Positions 1 to 8,301 of a stretch of DNA of 64,000 bases are shown here, piece after piece. Numbering within the stretch: position 1 is the first letter of the stretch; each line of letters starts with the position of its first letter. The position numbers and the translations under genes are program-made. Source of the DNA: an uncultured Paracoccaceae bacterium (GTDB taxonomy: Bacteria; Pseudomonadota; Alphaproteobacteria; Rhodobacterales; Rhodobacteraceae); NCBI GenBank assembly GCA_947500005.1, contig CANMQJ010000022.1, forward strand, positions 1 through 64,000. The letters are read 5' to 3'. The notes beneath the pieces are model-generated. The model ran no database searches and was not told the DNA's origin. It worked only from the letters and a program-made list of their open reading frames with translations.

Positions 1-2363
1 CCCGGCTTGTTCGGATTGGTCCCGAACCGGCTGCCGAAGCCCCGCTCCAGCACCTCGCCCCGTGTCAGGACGGCGTCCGGATCGACGACTGTCACAAACA
101 GGCCGGGTAGCATGTTCGAAGAAAAGTTGTTCGGATCCTCCTCCAGTTCTTCGACCGAATTCTGGTAATCCGCCTGATACCCGATGTAATAGTCCCCCGG
201 GGCAAGGTCGACGGTGTAGGAAACTGTGTCGCTCTCACCCGTTCCCGCAGCGAGAGGCGAAACCGCGTCCACTGCAATCGCGATATCTAAGCTCGTCACA
301 ATAGTATTTGTGGAAGCCCAGAACCCGGTTTCGGTTGCGCCGGCCGGCCCGAGCCCGATATTGTTCACGCGATAATCGATGTCGACGGTTTCACCCACCA
401 CCCATATCTTCGACGAGGTCGACAGCCCCCCCGCGACGAGATCGGGCAGCTTTGGCAGGATGGTCACCTCGACCACGTTGGACAGGTTGTTGGTCTCGTC
501 CAGTTCCGCCACCTGGTTCAGCGCATCGGCATAAGCCGCAACGTAGTAAGTGCCCGGAGCGAACCCGGCAAAGCTGAACGAAGCGTTCGCGCTTAGCATC
601 GGGCCGGAATTTCCGACAACGGCGCCCAGGCTCCAAAAGCCGGGCGAAGGATCGCTTGTCGTCACGGCGGAATCGGTCGAAACGTAAAGCTCGATTTCGA
701 ACGGCGCGCCAGTCGGCGCGGGCCCACCGTTTTCTCCTGTCACCTGGAACAAGAGACTACCCTCTTCGAATATGGTCGTCGAACTGGTCGGGGTCAGGTC
801 CCAGGCAGTCAGGTCGGGAAGGTGCGGGCCCACGGTGATGGTCCCGAGATCGAAGGCGTTGTTGGTTTCGTCCGTCTCGCTTACATCGTCGAGGTCGTCG
901 ATGACGGCCCAGATGCGCCAATCACCATCCACGAGACCGCTCAGCGGCGCATCGAGGACAGAGAAGTTCACCGTTCCCGAAAAGGCATCCAGGTTTGGTA
1001 CCCCGATATATGTCAAGAACGGGTCCAGATCGACATCGATCGAGGTTGCGCCTGGAGTGGTGGCATAGATGCCGATGTCGAACCCGAGTGCCTCGGCCCT
1101 CCCAATATTCTGGATCGACAAGTCGATGTCGATTTCGCTTTGGTTGGAGAAGACGCCCGGCTGGACGATGTCGGCGTCTGCAATGGTCAGATCGGGCGAT
1201 GCCGTCAAAAAAATGATACCCATGTCGACGATGTTGTCGCTTTCGTCCGCCTCGTCTATGAGATTGTCCGGATCCACCGACCCGATAACGCGGTACTCGC
1301 CCTCCGTGAGGCCGATCAGGTCACCCGGCACCGGAAGGACCTGGCCGAAGAAGACCTCGTCGCTCTCAAGATCGAGCTGGTCCAGGGCCCAGGTGCCCAA
1401 GAGACGGTCACTACCATCAATCAGACCGTCTTCGGACAGGAAGAACGAGATATCGGGATTGAACAGGGCATTGCTGGCGCCGTTGTTCCTGACCGAAAAG
1501 TCGAGTGGCAGGGTGGAGTCATCGTCAAGACTGACAAAGCTTTCGGTCGAGCTCAGCGAATCGAGAACGAGGTTCACCCGGTCATCGACGGTGATCTGGA
1601 AAATCTGCGAGATGTTGTTGGTTTCATCGGCTTCTTTCACGCGGTAGTCTGGTGGGCCGTCGCCGCCGATGTCATCAACATAAACGCCTACGAAATACGT
1701 GCCGCTAGCGATGCCGGCCAAGGATGTGCTATCCACAATCAAGTTCGTTGCCGTGGCGCCGGCAGCCAGCTCCATCATGTCCGAGTATCCGATCAGAATA
1801 TCGGTCTCCGGATCTATGATCATGTCTGTCGACAAATAGAGACTGACATAGACGCTTTCCGTGCCGGCCAGGGCATCGCTGCCAATGTTTGTCGTGACAA
1901 CGGTTAGGTCCGGCAGATTGTCGCCCGGCCGATAGAAGGGAGCGAGCGGAAAAGACCAAGAGACACTGACCGGTGTAAGGTCGATATCCGGCAGGATCGT
2001 GAACCTTGCCGCCAGCACGTTATCGGTCTCATCGTCTTCGACGATCTCGTCATCCGCGTCGGCCACGAATAGCAGGTAGTGATCGCCGGGCGCCAGTCCG
2101 TTGGTCAAGGAACCGGGGACGTCACCATAGCTCGAATGTTGCCCACCCGGCGCCAGAGGCAAGAAACCGGCGTCACCGAGAAACGTGTCAGACGGATCCC
2201 AGATGTCATCGGCGGAATAGTAGTAGCTGAATCTCGTCGGGTCCGGCGTCGTCGTGTCGCCATCGTTGAGCAGGACCACGTCAGCTTCAAATTCGCTACC
2301 GGCGAAATTCGCTTGGGGTGTTACTATCCATTCGTAGGAGAGCCAAGTTAGATTCGCCGCCAT
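1..2363 (-). CDS. Large CARDB-repeat protein, N-terminal part (open at left edge)
   Basis: An uninterrupted reading frame runs leftwards from ATG at 2363, preceded by an AAAGGG ribosome-binding site, to the window edge: 787 codons without a stop. It contains at least six repeats of about 120-130 residues, each ending in a D-E-x-N/D-N signature (DETDN ~111, DETNN ~246, DESDN ~373, DETNN ~499, DETNN ~622, EDPNN ~742), with phrases such as 'PDLT' opening a repeat and 'PGTYYV' before its end. This is the pattern of CARDB, an immunoglobulin-like domain of bacterial surface and secreted proteins. There is no Sec signal peptide (start MAANLTWLSYEW). In this lineage that often means type I secretion with a C-terminal RTX signal, which would lie outside the window (inference). 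Likely role: adhesion or an extracellular scaffold. Confidence 0.85.
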   Translation of the reverse strand, partial: MAANLTWLSYEWIVTPQANFAGSEFEADVVLLNDGDTTTPDPTRFSYYYSADDIWDPSDTFLGDAGFLPLAPGGQHSSYGDVPGSLTNGLAPGDHYLLFVADADDEIVEDDETDNVLAARFTILPDIDLTPVSVSWSFPLAPFYRPGDNLPDLTVVTTNIGSDALAGTESVYVSLYLSTDMIIDPETDILIGYSDMMELAAGATATNLIVDSTSLAGIASGTYFVGVYVDDIGGDGPPDYRVKEADETNNISQIFQITVDDRVNLVLDSLSSTESFVSLDDDSTLPLDFSVRNNGASNALFNPDISFFLSEDGLIDGSDRLLGTWALDQLDLESDEVFFGQVLPVPGDLIGLTEGEYRVIGSVDPDNLIDEADESDNIVDMGIIFLTASPDLTIADADIVQPGVFSNQSEIDIDLSIQNIGRAEALGFDIGIYATTPGATSIDVDLDPFLTYIGVPNLDAFSGTVNFSVLDAPLSGLVDGDWRIWAVIDDLDDVSETDETNNAFDLGTITVGPHLPDLTAWDLTPTSSTTIFEEGSLLFQVTGENGGPAPTGAPFEIELYVSTDSAVTTSDPSPGFWSLGAVVGNSGPMLSANASFSFAGFAPGTYYVAAYADALNQVAELDETNNLSNVVEVTILPKLPDLVAGGLSTSSKIWVVGETVDIDYRVNNIGLGPAGATETGFWASTNTIVTSLDIAIAVDAVSPLAAGTGESDTVSYTVDLAPGDYYIGYQADYQNSVEELEEDPNNFSSNMLPGLFVTVVDPDAVLTRGEVLERGFGSRFGTNPNKP

Positions 2364-2702
2364 GATCTACCCTTTGATTAGAAGTTGGTGAACGCCTCTG
2401 GCGACATTGCGATCCTCCGGGTAATTTGGCCGGCGGTTTGTCAGGCGCAGTTTTGACCGAGACGTTGATGCACATTGCGTAGAACATCCCGCTACCTGTC
2501 AAGATATAGCGCACAAAGATCGGGACTTCGGGGATACGGTACAACACGCAGGCGTGAAATTTCCGGCGCCCAATGCAGCGGGCGAACCACACCCGAACAT
2601 ACTCCTCATGCTAAGATACTGTGATCATTTCATATTTCTAAGACTAAACGAATTCTTTGTTCAGCCATGACTGGTAGCGAAAGGTTGTTGCAGAAGCCGC
2701 GA
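2364..2702. other. Intergenic region upstream of the CARDB gene
   Basis: About 340 bases with no supported gene. It must hold the promoter of the leftward CARDB gene. The part near 2610-2665 is AT-rich relative to its surroundings and could be promoter DNA or the edge of the IS5 remnant that follows. No convincing hairpin or repeat was seen. Confidence 0.4.
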
Positions 2703-2801
2703 TCAAAGGGTGACTGCCCCTTTCCCCACCCGCTTGCGCAGCGATGCGTTGTAGCTGGACCAGTTCGTCGTGCGGTAGCGGGCGGGAGAGGGCTTGCTCA
2801 T
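2703..2801 (-). pseudogene. IS5-family transposase, N-terminal remnant
   Basis: Reading leftwards from ATG at 2801 gives MSKPSPARYRTTNWSSYNAS and then LRKR, the typical first 24 residues of IS5-family transposases of Rhodobacterales. After that the frame runs into VGKGAVTL and a stop, so all of the catalytic DDE region is missing. The sequence near 2685-2720 (TTGTTGCAGAAGCC, then GTGACTGCCCC) looks like an element end. It is a short internal-deletion derivative and has no coding function. Confidence 0.6.
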
Positions 2802-2872
2802 GTGGTGCGTCTAACGGCAGAGGTTCGTGAAGTGACTCCCTTGCCGTCAGACGTAAGCGCTTCGTCGGGGCC

Positions 2873-3322
2873 CTACGCGGCGAGGCTTGACGCGGTTGCG
2901 AAGGTCCAGGGCATGAGGTCGTCGATGCGGCTCTTGGGGTGTCCGTCGAGCAGGGCGCGCAGCGTGTTGGTCAGATAGCTGACCGGGTTGATATCGTTCA
3001 TCTTGCAGTTGGCGATGAGGCTGTCGAGCATCGGCCAGTTCTCGGCACCGCCATGCCCGCGGTCGTCCGAGACGATAGACCAGAAGTAGCCGGTCTTGGT
3101 CTTTCGCCGCCCTGGATCGAGCACTGGCGCGCGGGTTTCATCCATGAAGATCCGGTCCGCGGACTTCAGCCGTTCCCGGATGTGATCGACGATTGGGCGC
3201 AGGTGGAAACAGGCGCGACCGACCCAGTTACCGAGCGTGGCCCGGTCCAGCGTGATCCCCTGCCGGGAGTAGATCTCGGCAAGGCGGAAAACCGGAAGAT
3301 GATCGCCGAACTTGGCCACCAT
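2873..3322 (-). pseudogene. IS66-family transposase (TnpC) remnant with internal deletion
   Basis: The translated piece begins VAKFGDHLPVFRLAEIYSRQ and continues GITLDRATLGNWVGRACFHL, the IS66 TnpC region just before the DDE domain. It retains DETRAPVLDPG (first catalytic Asp) and then jumps from SDDRGHGGA directly to ENWPMLDSLIANCKMN and the genuine C-terminus (HPKSRIDDLMPW). The middle of the catalytic domain, about 150-200 residues, is deleted. An in-frame TGA three codons upstream of the first ATG shows that the N-terminal half is also gone; the flanking DNA there belongs to an unrelated TRAP permease fragment. Confidence 0.8.
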
Positions 3323-3330
3323 GGCCCTTC

Positions 3331-3447
3331 ATTCTCGACGGGATCTACGGCGGTGTCTTCACGCCGACGGAGGCGTCGGTCGTCGCCGTTTTCTTTGCGT
3401 TGTTCGTAGCTGTAGTGATCTGCCGCGAGCGGGATCTCGACCGATGA
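3331..3447 (+). pseudogene. TRAP transporter large permease (DctM) fragment
   Basis: Read on the + strand, codons 3331-3447 give ILDGIYGGVFTPTEASVVAV followed by a hydrophobic stretch (FFALFVAVVIC) and RERDLDR-stop. G-I-Y-x-G-x-F-T-P-T-E-A is the hallmark of the DctM family of tripartite carboxylate transporters. Only about 38 codons remain. The fragment sits between an IS66 remnant and a broken dehydrogenase on the other strand, so two rearrangement junctions lie within about 130 bases. It has no start codon or ribosome site of its own. Confidence 0.65.
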
Positions 3448-4315
3448 AATCGCTGTCGTCGCGGCGCAGGGCAAAACCCAGGCCGGCCTCGAGCACATGG
3501 TCTTCGCAGGAGATGTCGTGGCCGAAATGACGGAATGCCTTTTCCAGACGGCAGTTGTCCATCATGTGCAGCCCGCACAGGCGCGCGCCCAGCGGTTCGC
3601 CTGCCTCGCTCAAGATATCGAACACGTGCGCCGCCATCTCGGACGGGATGTAGAGTTCCCATCCCAGTTCGCCGACATAGCTGACCCGATGCGCGCGGGC
3701 GAGGCCCATGCCGATCTCGATCTCCTGCATGGTGCCGAAGGGATTGACCTGGTTTGAAGAATTGGCGGGCGAGACCTGTTCCAACAGTGCGCGGGACTGC
3801 GGCCCCATCACGCTGATCACCGCCTCGGCCGAGGTCACATCCGTCACCACCACCCGTTCGGCGCCGATCAGCCGGCGCAGCCGCGCTTCGTACGCGACCC
3901 GCGTGGCCGTCGGCGTCACCACCAGATAGGCCGTGGGCGACAGCCGCGTGATGGTCACGTCCGCTTCGATGCCGCCACGCGTGTTGAGAAACTGGGTATA
4001 GACGATCTTGCCCACCGGCACCGTCATGTTTCCGGCCGCGACCCGCCCGAGGAAGGCCTCTGCGTCCTGCCCTTCGACGCGCAGCTTGCCGAAGGAGGAC
4101 ATATCGTAGAGCCCAACCCCCTCGCGGACCGTGCGGTGTTCGCGTCGCGCGCAGTTGCGCGATCAACCCGGCGGCGTGCCATGTCGTCCCTGAGGTCAAT
4201 TGCTTGCGCTCAAGCACGACCACGTCGCGCCAGCCCAGTTCAGTCAGGTGATAGGCCAGCGAGCAGCCCACCACGCCACCGCCGACGATCACGACACGGC
4301 TTGTTCAGGGGACAT
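3441..4315 (-). pseudogene. Sarcosine/dimethylglycine dehydrogenase-like FAD protein, internally deleted
   Basis: Two separated parts of one flavoprotein survive. The N-terminus carries the FAD dinucleotide-binding motif VIVGGGVVGCSLAYHL and SGTTWHAAGLIAQLRAT. After about 50 residues the sequence jumps, with a frame change near 4140, to EHRTVREGVGLYDMSSFGKL and a GcvT-like aminomethyltransferase domain (VSYVGELGWELYIPSEMA, MMDNCRLEKAFRHFGHD). Relatives are about 800 residues, so roughly 400 are missing. The start region also has a shift: ATG at 4315 leads out of frame into the FAD motif. The C-terminus ends abruptly at DFIGRDPAR, where the TRAP fragment begins. Intact relatives oxidatively demethylate methylated glycines; this copy cannot. 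Confidence 0.8.
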
Positions 4316-4376
4316 CGCTCTACGGTCGTGGTCGGAAGGCAATGTCATGTTCGGTCCTTTTCTCGGTCGGCGCGCC

Positions 4377-5396
4377 TCACAGGGCGGCATTGGCCTGCAT
4401 GGAGGCAGCCAAGCCAGCGCGCGCCTGGGCCAATTCCGGGTCATCGACACGGTGGCAGGCGACGGCGTGAGCCTCGCCGCGCTTGGTGAGGGCCGGGTCT
4501 TCGGCGCGGCAGCGGTCCTGCGCGAAGGGACAGCGCCCCGCGAACCGGCACCCTTTGGGGGGCGAGATCGGGCTGGGCGGATCCCCCTGCAAGCGCAGCG
4601 CGCCGAGATCGAAGCGATCCGCATGGGCCGAGGGAACCGCAGAGATCAGTGCCATCGTATAAGGATGTGCGGGGTCGCCGAAGATCTCGCGGCGGGTGCC
4701 GGTCTCGACGATCCGTCCAAGATACATCACCGCGATCCGGTCGCACAGATGCTGCACGACGGCCAGATCGTGGCTGATGAACAGGAAGGACAGCCCCATC
4801 TCGCGCTTAAGCCGGGCCAGAAGGTTGAGGATCTGTGCTTGGATCGCCACGTCGAGCGCGCTTACCGGCTCGTCACAAACGATCAGCCGGGGCCGCGTGG
4901 CCAGGGCCCGCGCGATACCGATCCGCTGGCGCTGGCCCCCGGAGAACTGGTGCGGAAACAACGATTTTTGCTCGGGGCGCAGGCCGACCGTCTTGAACAG
5001 CTCGTCGACGCGCGCCGCCCGTTCGTCCGGGGTGCCGATCCGCATCAGGTCCAGCGGACGGCGCACGATCGCTCCTGCCCGCTCGCGCGGGTTGAGAGAG
5101 GCGTAGGGGTCCTGGAACACCATCTGGATGTCGCGCCGCGCCTGGCGCATCTCTGTTCCCGCCAAGGTGGTGATGTCGCGCCCCGCCAGGCGGATTTCGC
5201 CTGCCGTGGGCTCGGTCAGCCGGGCGCAGGCCAGCGCCGCGGTGGTCTTGCCGGACCCGCTTTCACCCACCAGTCCCAACGCCAATCCTTCTGGCACATC
5301 GAAATCGACACCGTCGACAGCATGGACCACCCGCCCGGCCGAAAGAGGGAAATGCACCTTGAGGCCACGTACAGACAACGCGGGCGCGGAACTCAT
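4377..5396 (-). CDS. Peptide-type ABC transporter ATP-binding protein (DppF/OppF family)
   Basis: 339 residues, the usual length. Walker A GESGSGKTT (~44-52), signature FSGGQRQR, Walker B LIVCDEPVSALD and the H-loop ISHDL are all present, followed by the cysteine-bearing oligopeptide-family C-terminus (CRFAGRCPFAQDRC). The start at 5396 gives a 4-base overlap (ATGA) with the upstream ATPase gene; an in-frame start 27 bases earlier is possible but would overlap more. It is the last gene of a five-gene importer operon (SBP, two permeases, two ATPases) and energises uptake at the inner membrane together with its DppD-like partner. The substrate is unknown; peptides, opines or modified amino acids are typical. 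Confidence 0.9.
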   Translation of the reverse strand: MSSAPALSVRGLKVHFPLSAGRVVHAVDGVDFDVPEGLALGLVGESGSGKTTAALACARLTEPTAGEIRLAGRDITTLAGTEMRQARRDIQMVFQDPYASLNPRERAGAIVRRPLDLMRIGTPDERAARVDELFKTVGLRPEQKSLFPHQFSGGQRQRIGIARALATRPRLIVCDEPVSALDVAIQAQILNLLARLKREMGLSFLFISHDLAVVQHLCDRIAVMYLGRIVETGTRREIFGDPAHPYTMALISAVPSAHADRFDLGALRLQGDPPSPISPPKGCRFAGRCPFAQDRCRAEDPALTKRGEAHAVACHRVDDPELAQARAGLAASMQANAAL

Positions 5397-6385
5397 GCCA
5401 CCGCCTCGCGTTCGAGCCAGCACGCTACCTGCCGCCCGTCGTCACGCCGGTCGAGCGGCGGTTGTGTGGCGCAGCGCGTCATGGCGCGATGGCAGCGGGG
5501 CGCAAAGGCGCAGCCCGGCGCGCCCAGCTCGCGGGGGCCGGGCACGACTCCCGGTATCTCGAACAGGGCTTCCGGGTCGTCTTCGGGCGTGGCGCTTAGC
5601 TGCGGAATGCAAGAGATCAGCCCGCTTGTATAGGGATGTCGGGGATCGCGGATGAAGGCGCCGACCGGGCCCTCTTCGATCTTGCGACCGGCATACATGA
5701 CCATTACTCGGTCGGCCATCTGCGCCACCACGCCAATGTCGTGGGTGATCAGGATGATCGCGGCGCCGATCTTGTTTTGAAGCTCCCGGAACAGGCCGAA
5801 AATCTGCGCCTGAACCGTGACGTCGAGCGCCGTGGTCGGCTCGTCCGCAATCAGGATGCGCGGTTCGCAAACCAGCGCGATCGCGATCATCACCCGCTGG
5901 CGCATCCCGCCCGACAGCTGGTGCGGGTAGGCATGGGCACGTTCCTCCGGAGAGGGGATGCCCACTAGGCGCAGCATCTCGATGGCGCGGTCCCAGGCCT
6001 CGACGCGCGAGGTTCGGAAATGGGCGCGGGCGGTTTCCGCGATCTGCTCGCCCACGGTATAGACCGGATTGAGCGACGTCATTGGCTCCTGGAAGACCAT
6101 AGAGATGTCGTTGCCCCGGATCGCGGTCAGCCGGTCTTCGTCGGCGCGCACCAGGTCCTCTCCCTCCAGCACGATCCGCCCGCCCGTGATGCGCCCCGGC
6201 GGGTTGGGCACCAATCCCAGGAGCGACAGCGCGGTGACACTCTTGCCACAGCCGGATTCGCCCACGATTCCGAGGGTCTGGCCCGCTGCCAGTTCGAATG
6301 ACAGGTCGCGCACCACAGGGATCTCTTCGCCACCGGAGAGGAACGAAATCTCGAGATTCTGCACGGATAAAAGCGGGTCTGCCAT
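5393..6385 (-). CDS. Peptide-type ABC transporter ATP-binding protein (DppD/OppD family)
   Basis: 330 residues with intact nucleotide-binding motifs: Walker A GIVGESGCGKS, signature LSGGMRQR, Walker B ILIADEPTTALDV and switch ITHDIGVV. The C-terminal CAFAPRCHRA segment is the cysteine motif of the oligopeptide subfamily. The stop overlaps the DppF-like start, and the start overlaps the stop of the permease gene at 6385, so the cluster is translationally coupled. As in other Dpp/Opp systems, the two ATPases should form a heterodimer under the two permeases. Confidence 0.92.
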   Translation of the reverse strand: MADPLLSVQNLEISFLSGGEEIPVVRDLSFELAAGQTLGIVGESGCGKSVTALSLLGLVPNPPGRITGGRIVLEGEDLVRADEDRLTAIRGNDISMVFQEPMTSLNPVYTVGEQIAETARAHFRTSRVEAWDRAIEMLRLVGIPSPEERAHAYPHQLSGGMRQRVMIAIALVCEPRILIADEPTTALDVTVQAQIFGLFRELQNKIGAAIILITHDIGVVAQMADRVMVMYAGRKIEEGPVGAFIRDPRHPYTSGLISCIPQLSATPEDDPEALFEIPGVVPGPRELGAPGCAFAPRCHRAMTRCATQPPLDRRDDGRQVACWLEREAVA

Positions 6386-7275
6386 CAGCGCTGCCTCAGC
6401 TTGGGGTTGATTGCATCATTCAGCCCATCACCCACCAGCGAGATCGCCAGCACGGTCAGGAAGATCGCCAGGCCGGGAAAGGTAACCCCCCACGAGCTGT
6501 CGAGGATGTAGGGCCGGTTGTCGCCGATCATGCGGCCCCAACTCATCGAATTGGGATCGCTCAGGCCCAGGAACGACAGGCCGGCCTCGAACAGGATCGC
6601 CGTACCGATGCTGAGCGCGGCGACCACGATCAGCGGCGGCGCGGCGTTGGGCAGGATCACCCGCCAGATCAGTCGCGCGTTGCCCGCGCCGATCGCGCGC
6701 TCGGCCTTGACATACTCCATTTCACGGATCCGCAGGAACTCGGCCCGTGTCAAGCGTGCTGTCGGCGTCCAGGACACGATCCCGATGGCAACGGCCACGT
6801 TGAGGAGGGTGGGCCCGAACAGCATCACCACCACCATCGCGAAGAGTAGGTTGGGAAGGACCTGGAAAAACTCGGTCACGCGCATGAGCAGATTGTCGAC
6901 CCAGCCGCCGAAGAACCCCGCCAAGGCGCCGATGGTGACCCCGATCAGCACGGTGAGGAAGGCCGCCGCGAAACCGATGGTGATCGTGACCCGCCCGCCA
7001 TTTATCAAGCCGGCCAGAAGATCGCGGCCGAGATAATCCGTGCCCAGGATGTATTCGGACTGCCCCGGTGGAGTGAGCGGCATCCAGACCATCTCTCCGG
7101 GTGCGACAGGATAAAGAATGGGACCGAGAAGCGACACTGCGATGATCAATCCCAGCACGGCCAGACCCAGCATCGCGGCGTGGTTGTGGCGGAACATGCG
7201 CCAGGTCTGCATCGCAGGAGAAACGGGGCGGGGCAGGGCGCCGGTTTGTTCGTTGAGGGGGGCGGTGGCAGTCAT
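6385..7275 (-). CDS. Peptide-type ABC transporter permease (DppC/OppC family)
   Basis: 296 residues. A cytoplasmic N-terminus (PVSPAMQTWRMFRHNHAAML) leads into the first membrane segment, followed by the OppC-type motif ILGTDYLGRDLL and a further block of membrane helices. The coupling-helix region (YVKAERAIGAGNARLIWRVI, then LPNAAPPLIV) carries the EAA-like motif that docks on the ATPases. It overlaps both neighbours by a few bases. It pairs with the DppB-like permease to form the channel. Confidence 0.92.
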   Translation of the reverse strand: MTATAPLNEQTGALPRPVSPAMQTWRMFRHNHAAMLGLAVLGLIIAVSLLGPILYPVAPGEMVWMPLTPPGQSEYILGTDYLGRDLLAGLINGGRVTITIGFAAAFLTVLIGVTIGALAGFFGGWVDNLLMRVTEFFQVLPNLLFAMVVVMLFGPTLLNVAVAIGIVSWTPTARLTRAEFLRIREMEYVKAERAIGAGNARLIWRVILPNAAPPLIVVAALSIGTAILFEAGLSFLGLSDPNSMSWGRMIGDNRPYILDSSWGVTFPGLAIFLTVLAISLVGDGLNDAINPKLRQR

Positions 7276-8237
7276 GAGGTGCGGATCCTCGGGTCGATAC
7301 GGCGATACAGAAGGTCGGTCAGGATATTCATCGCAACCACCATCAGGGCCGAAAAGAACAGCACCCCCAGCAAGGTCGGAGTGTCGCGCCGCAGGATCGA
7401 ATCGAACGCCAGGGTTCCAAGCCCGGGCCAGGCAAAGACCGTCTCGACCAACACCGCGCCGCTGATCACCTGGCCGAACTGCAAACCGGCAAACGTGACC
7501 ACTGGCAACAGCGCGTTACGCAGGGCGTGTTTGTAGATCACCAGCCGGCGCGACAGGCCCTTGGCGCGGGCGGTGCGGACATAATCTGTCTCGAGCACTT
7601 CGATCATCGAGGTGCGCGACAACCGCGAATAGAAAGCCAGGTAAATCAGCCCGAGCGTCAAAGCCGGCAACACGAGGTGATGCGCCACGTCGAGCGCATG
7701 TCCCAACGCCGTCGCGGCTTGGGTCGAACTGCTCATTCCCGAAATCGGAAGCAGCGGAATCGAGACGGAAAACAGCAGGATCAGCATGATGCCCACCCAG
7801 AAGACCGGCGCCGAGAAGCCGGCCAGGGAGAGCACGGTGACAAGGTGGCTGGCCAGAGAGTTGCGGCGCTGCGCCGAGAACACGCCCAATACCACTCCGA
7901 TCCCGATTGCCGTGGCAAGTGCAGTCGCGACAAGCAGCAAGGTCGGCCCGATCCGGGCAAGCACAAGCTGTGTCACCGGCTGGTCGTAATACAGGGAATG
8001 ACCCAGATCACCCTGCACGACGCGGCCCAGGTAGCGCCCGAGCTGGATCATGAAAGGCTGGTCCAGCCCATAGGTTTCGCGCAGCTCGGCAACCATCTCG
8101 GGCGTCGCGCCGCCCATCTCGCCCACCATCGCCTCGACCGGATCTCCGGGTGCTGCATGGATGAGCGCAAAGTTAAGAACCAGCACCGCGAGCAGCAGCA
8201 GCACCGAATTTCCTGCCTTTCGCAGAGGTCCCTTCAT
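7272..8237 (-). CDS. Peptide-type ABC transporter permease (DppB/OppB family)
   Basis: 321 residues from ATG at 8237, chosen because AAAGGA lies about 8 bases upstream; a longer in-frame start at 8282 would run through an intercistronic hairpin. The N-terminal membrane helix (LLLLAVLVLNFALIHAAPGD) and the following PGDPVEAMVG are typical of DppB. The ligand-gate loop region and the EAA-like motif (YVRTARAKGLSRRLVIYKHA) are present. It is separated from the solute-binding protein gene by a strong stem-loop, which may lower its expression relative to the binding protein. Confidence 0.92.
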   Translation of the reverse strand: MKGPLRKAGNSVLLLLAVLVLNFALIHAAPGDPVEAMVGEMGGATPEMVAELRETYGLDQPFMIQLGRYLGRVVQGDLGHSLYYDQPVTQLVLARIGPTLLLVATALATAIGIGVVLGVFSAQRRNSLASHLVTVLSLAGFSAPVFWVGIMLILLFSVSIPLLPISGMSSSTQAATALGHALDVAHHLVLPALTLGLIYLAFYSRLSRTSMIEVLETDYVRTARAKGLSRRLVIYKHALRNALLPVVTFAGLQFGQVISGAVLVETVFAWPGLGTLAFDSILRRDTPTLLGVLFFSALMVVAMNILTDLLYRRIDPRIRTS

Positions 8238-8265
8238 CACGGGAGTTCCTTTCTGTCCTGCGGAA

Positions 8266-8291
8266 CGGGCCGGGAATTGCACCCCCGGCCC
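8266..8291 (-). terminator. Intercistronic stem-loop between SBP and permease genes
   Basis: A perfect 9-bp inverted repeat, CGGGCCGGG (8266-8274) and CCCGGCCCG (8283-8291), with an 8-base loop. It lies just after the SBP stop and before the permease start and has no T-run. Such hairpins usually stabilise the SBP part of the mRNA or partly terminate transcription, giving more binding protein than permease (inference). Confidence 0.6.
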
Positions 8292-8301
8292 GGCGGGGCA
8301 A

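Noticed and set aside
822..1907. Long open frame on the + strand opposite the CARDB gene
   Set aside because: It is antisense to a gene with clear repeats and reads as shadow sequence without family features; the minus-strand frame is uninterrupted and has a ribosome site.
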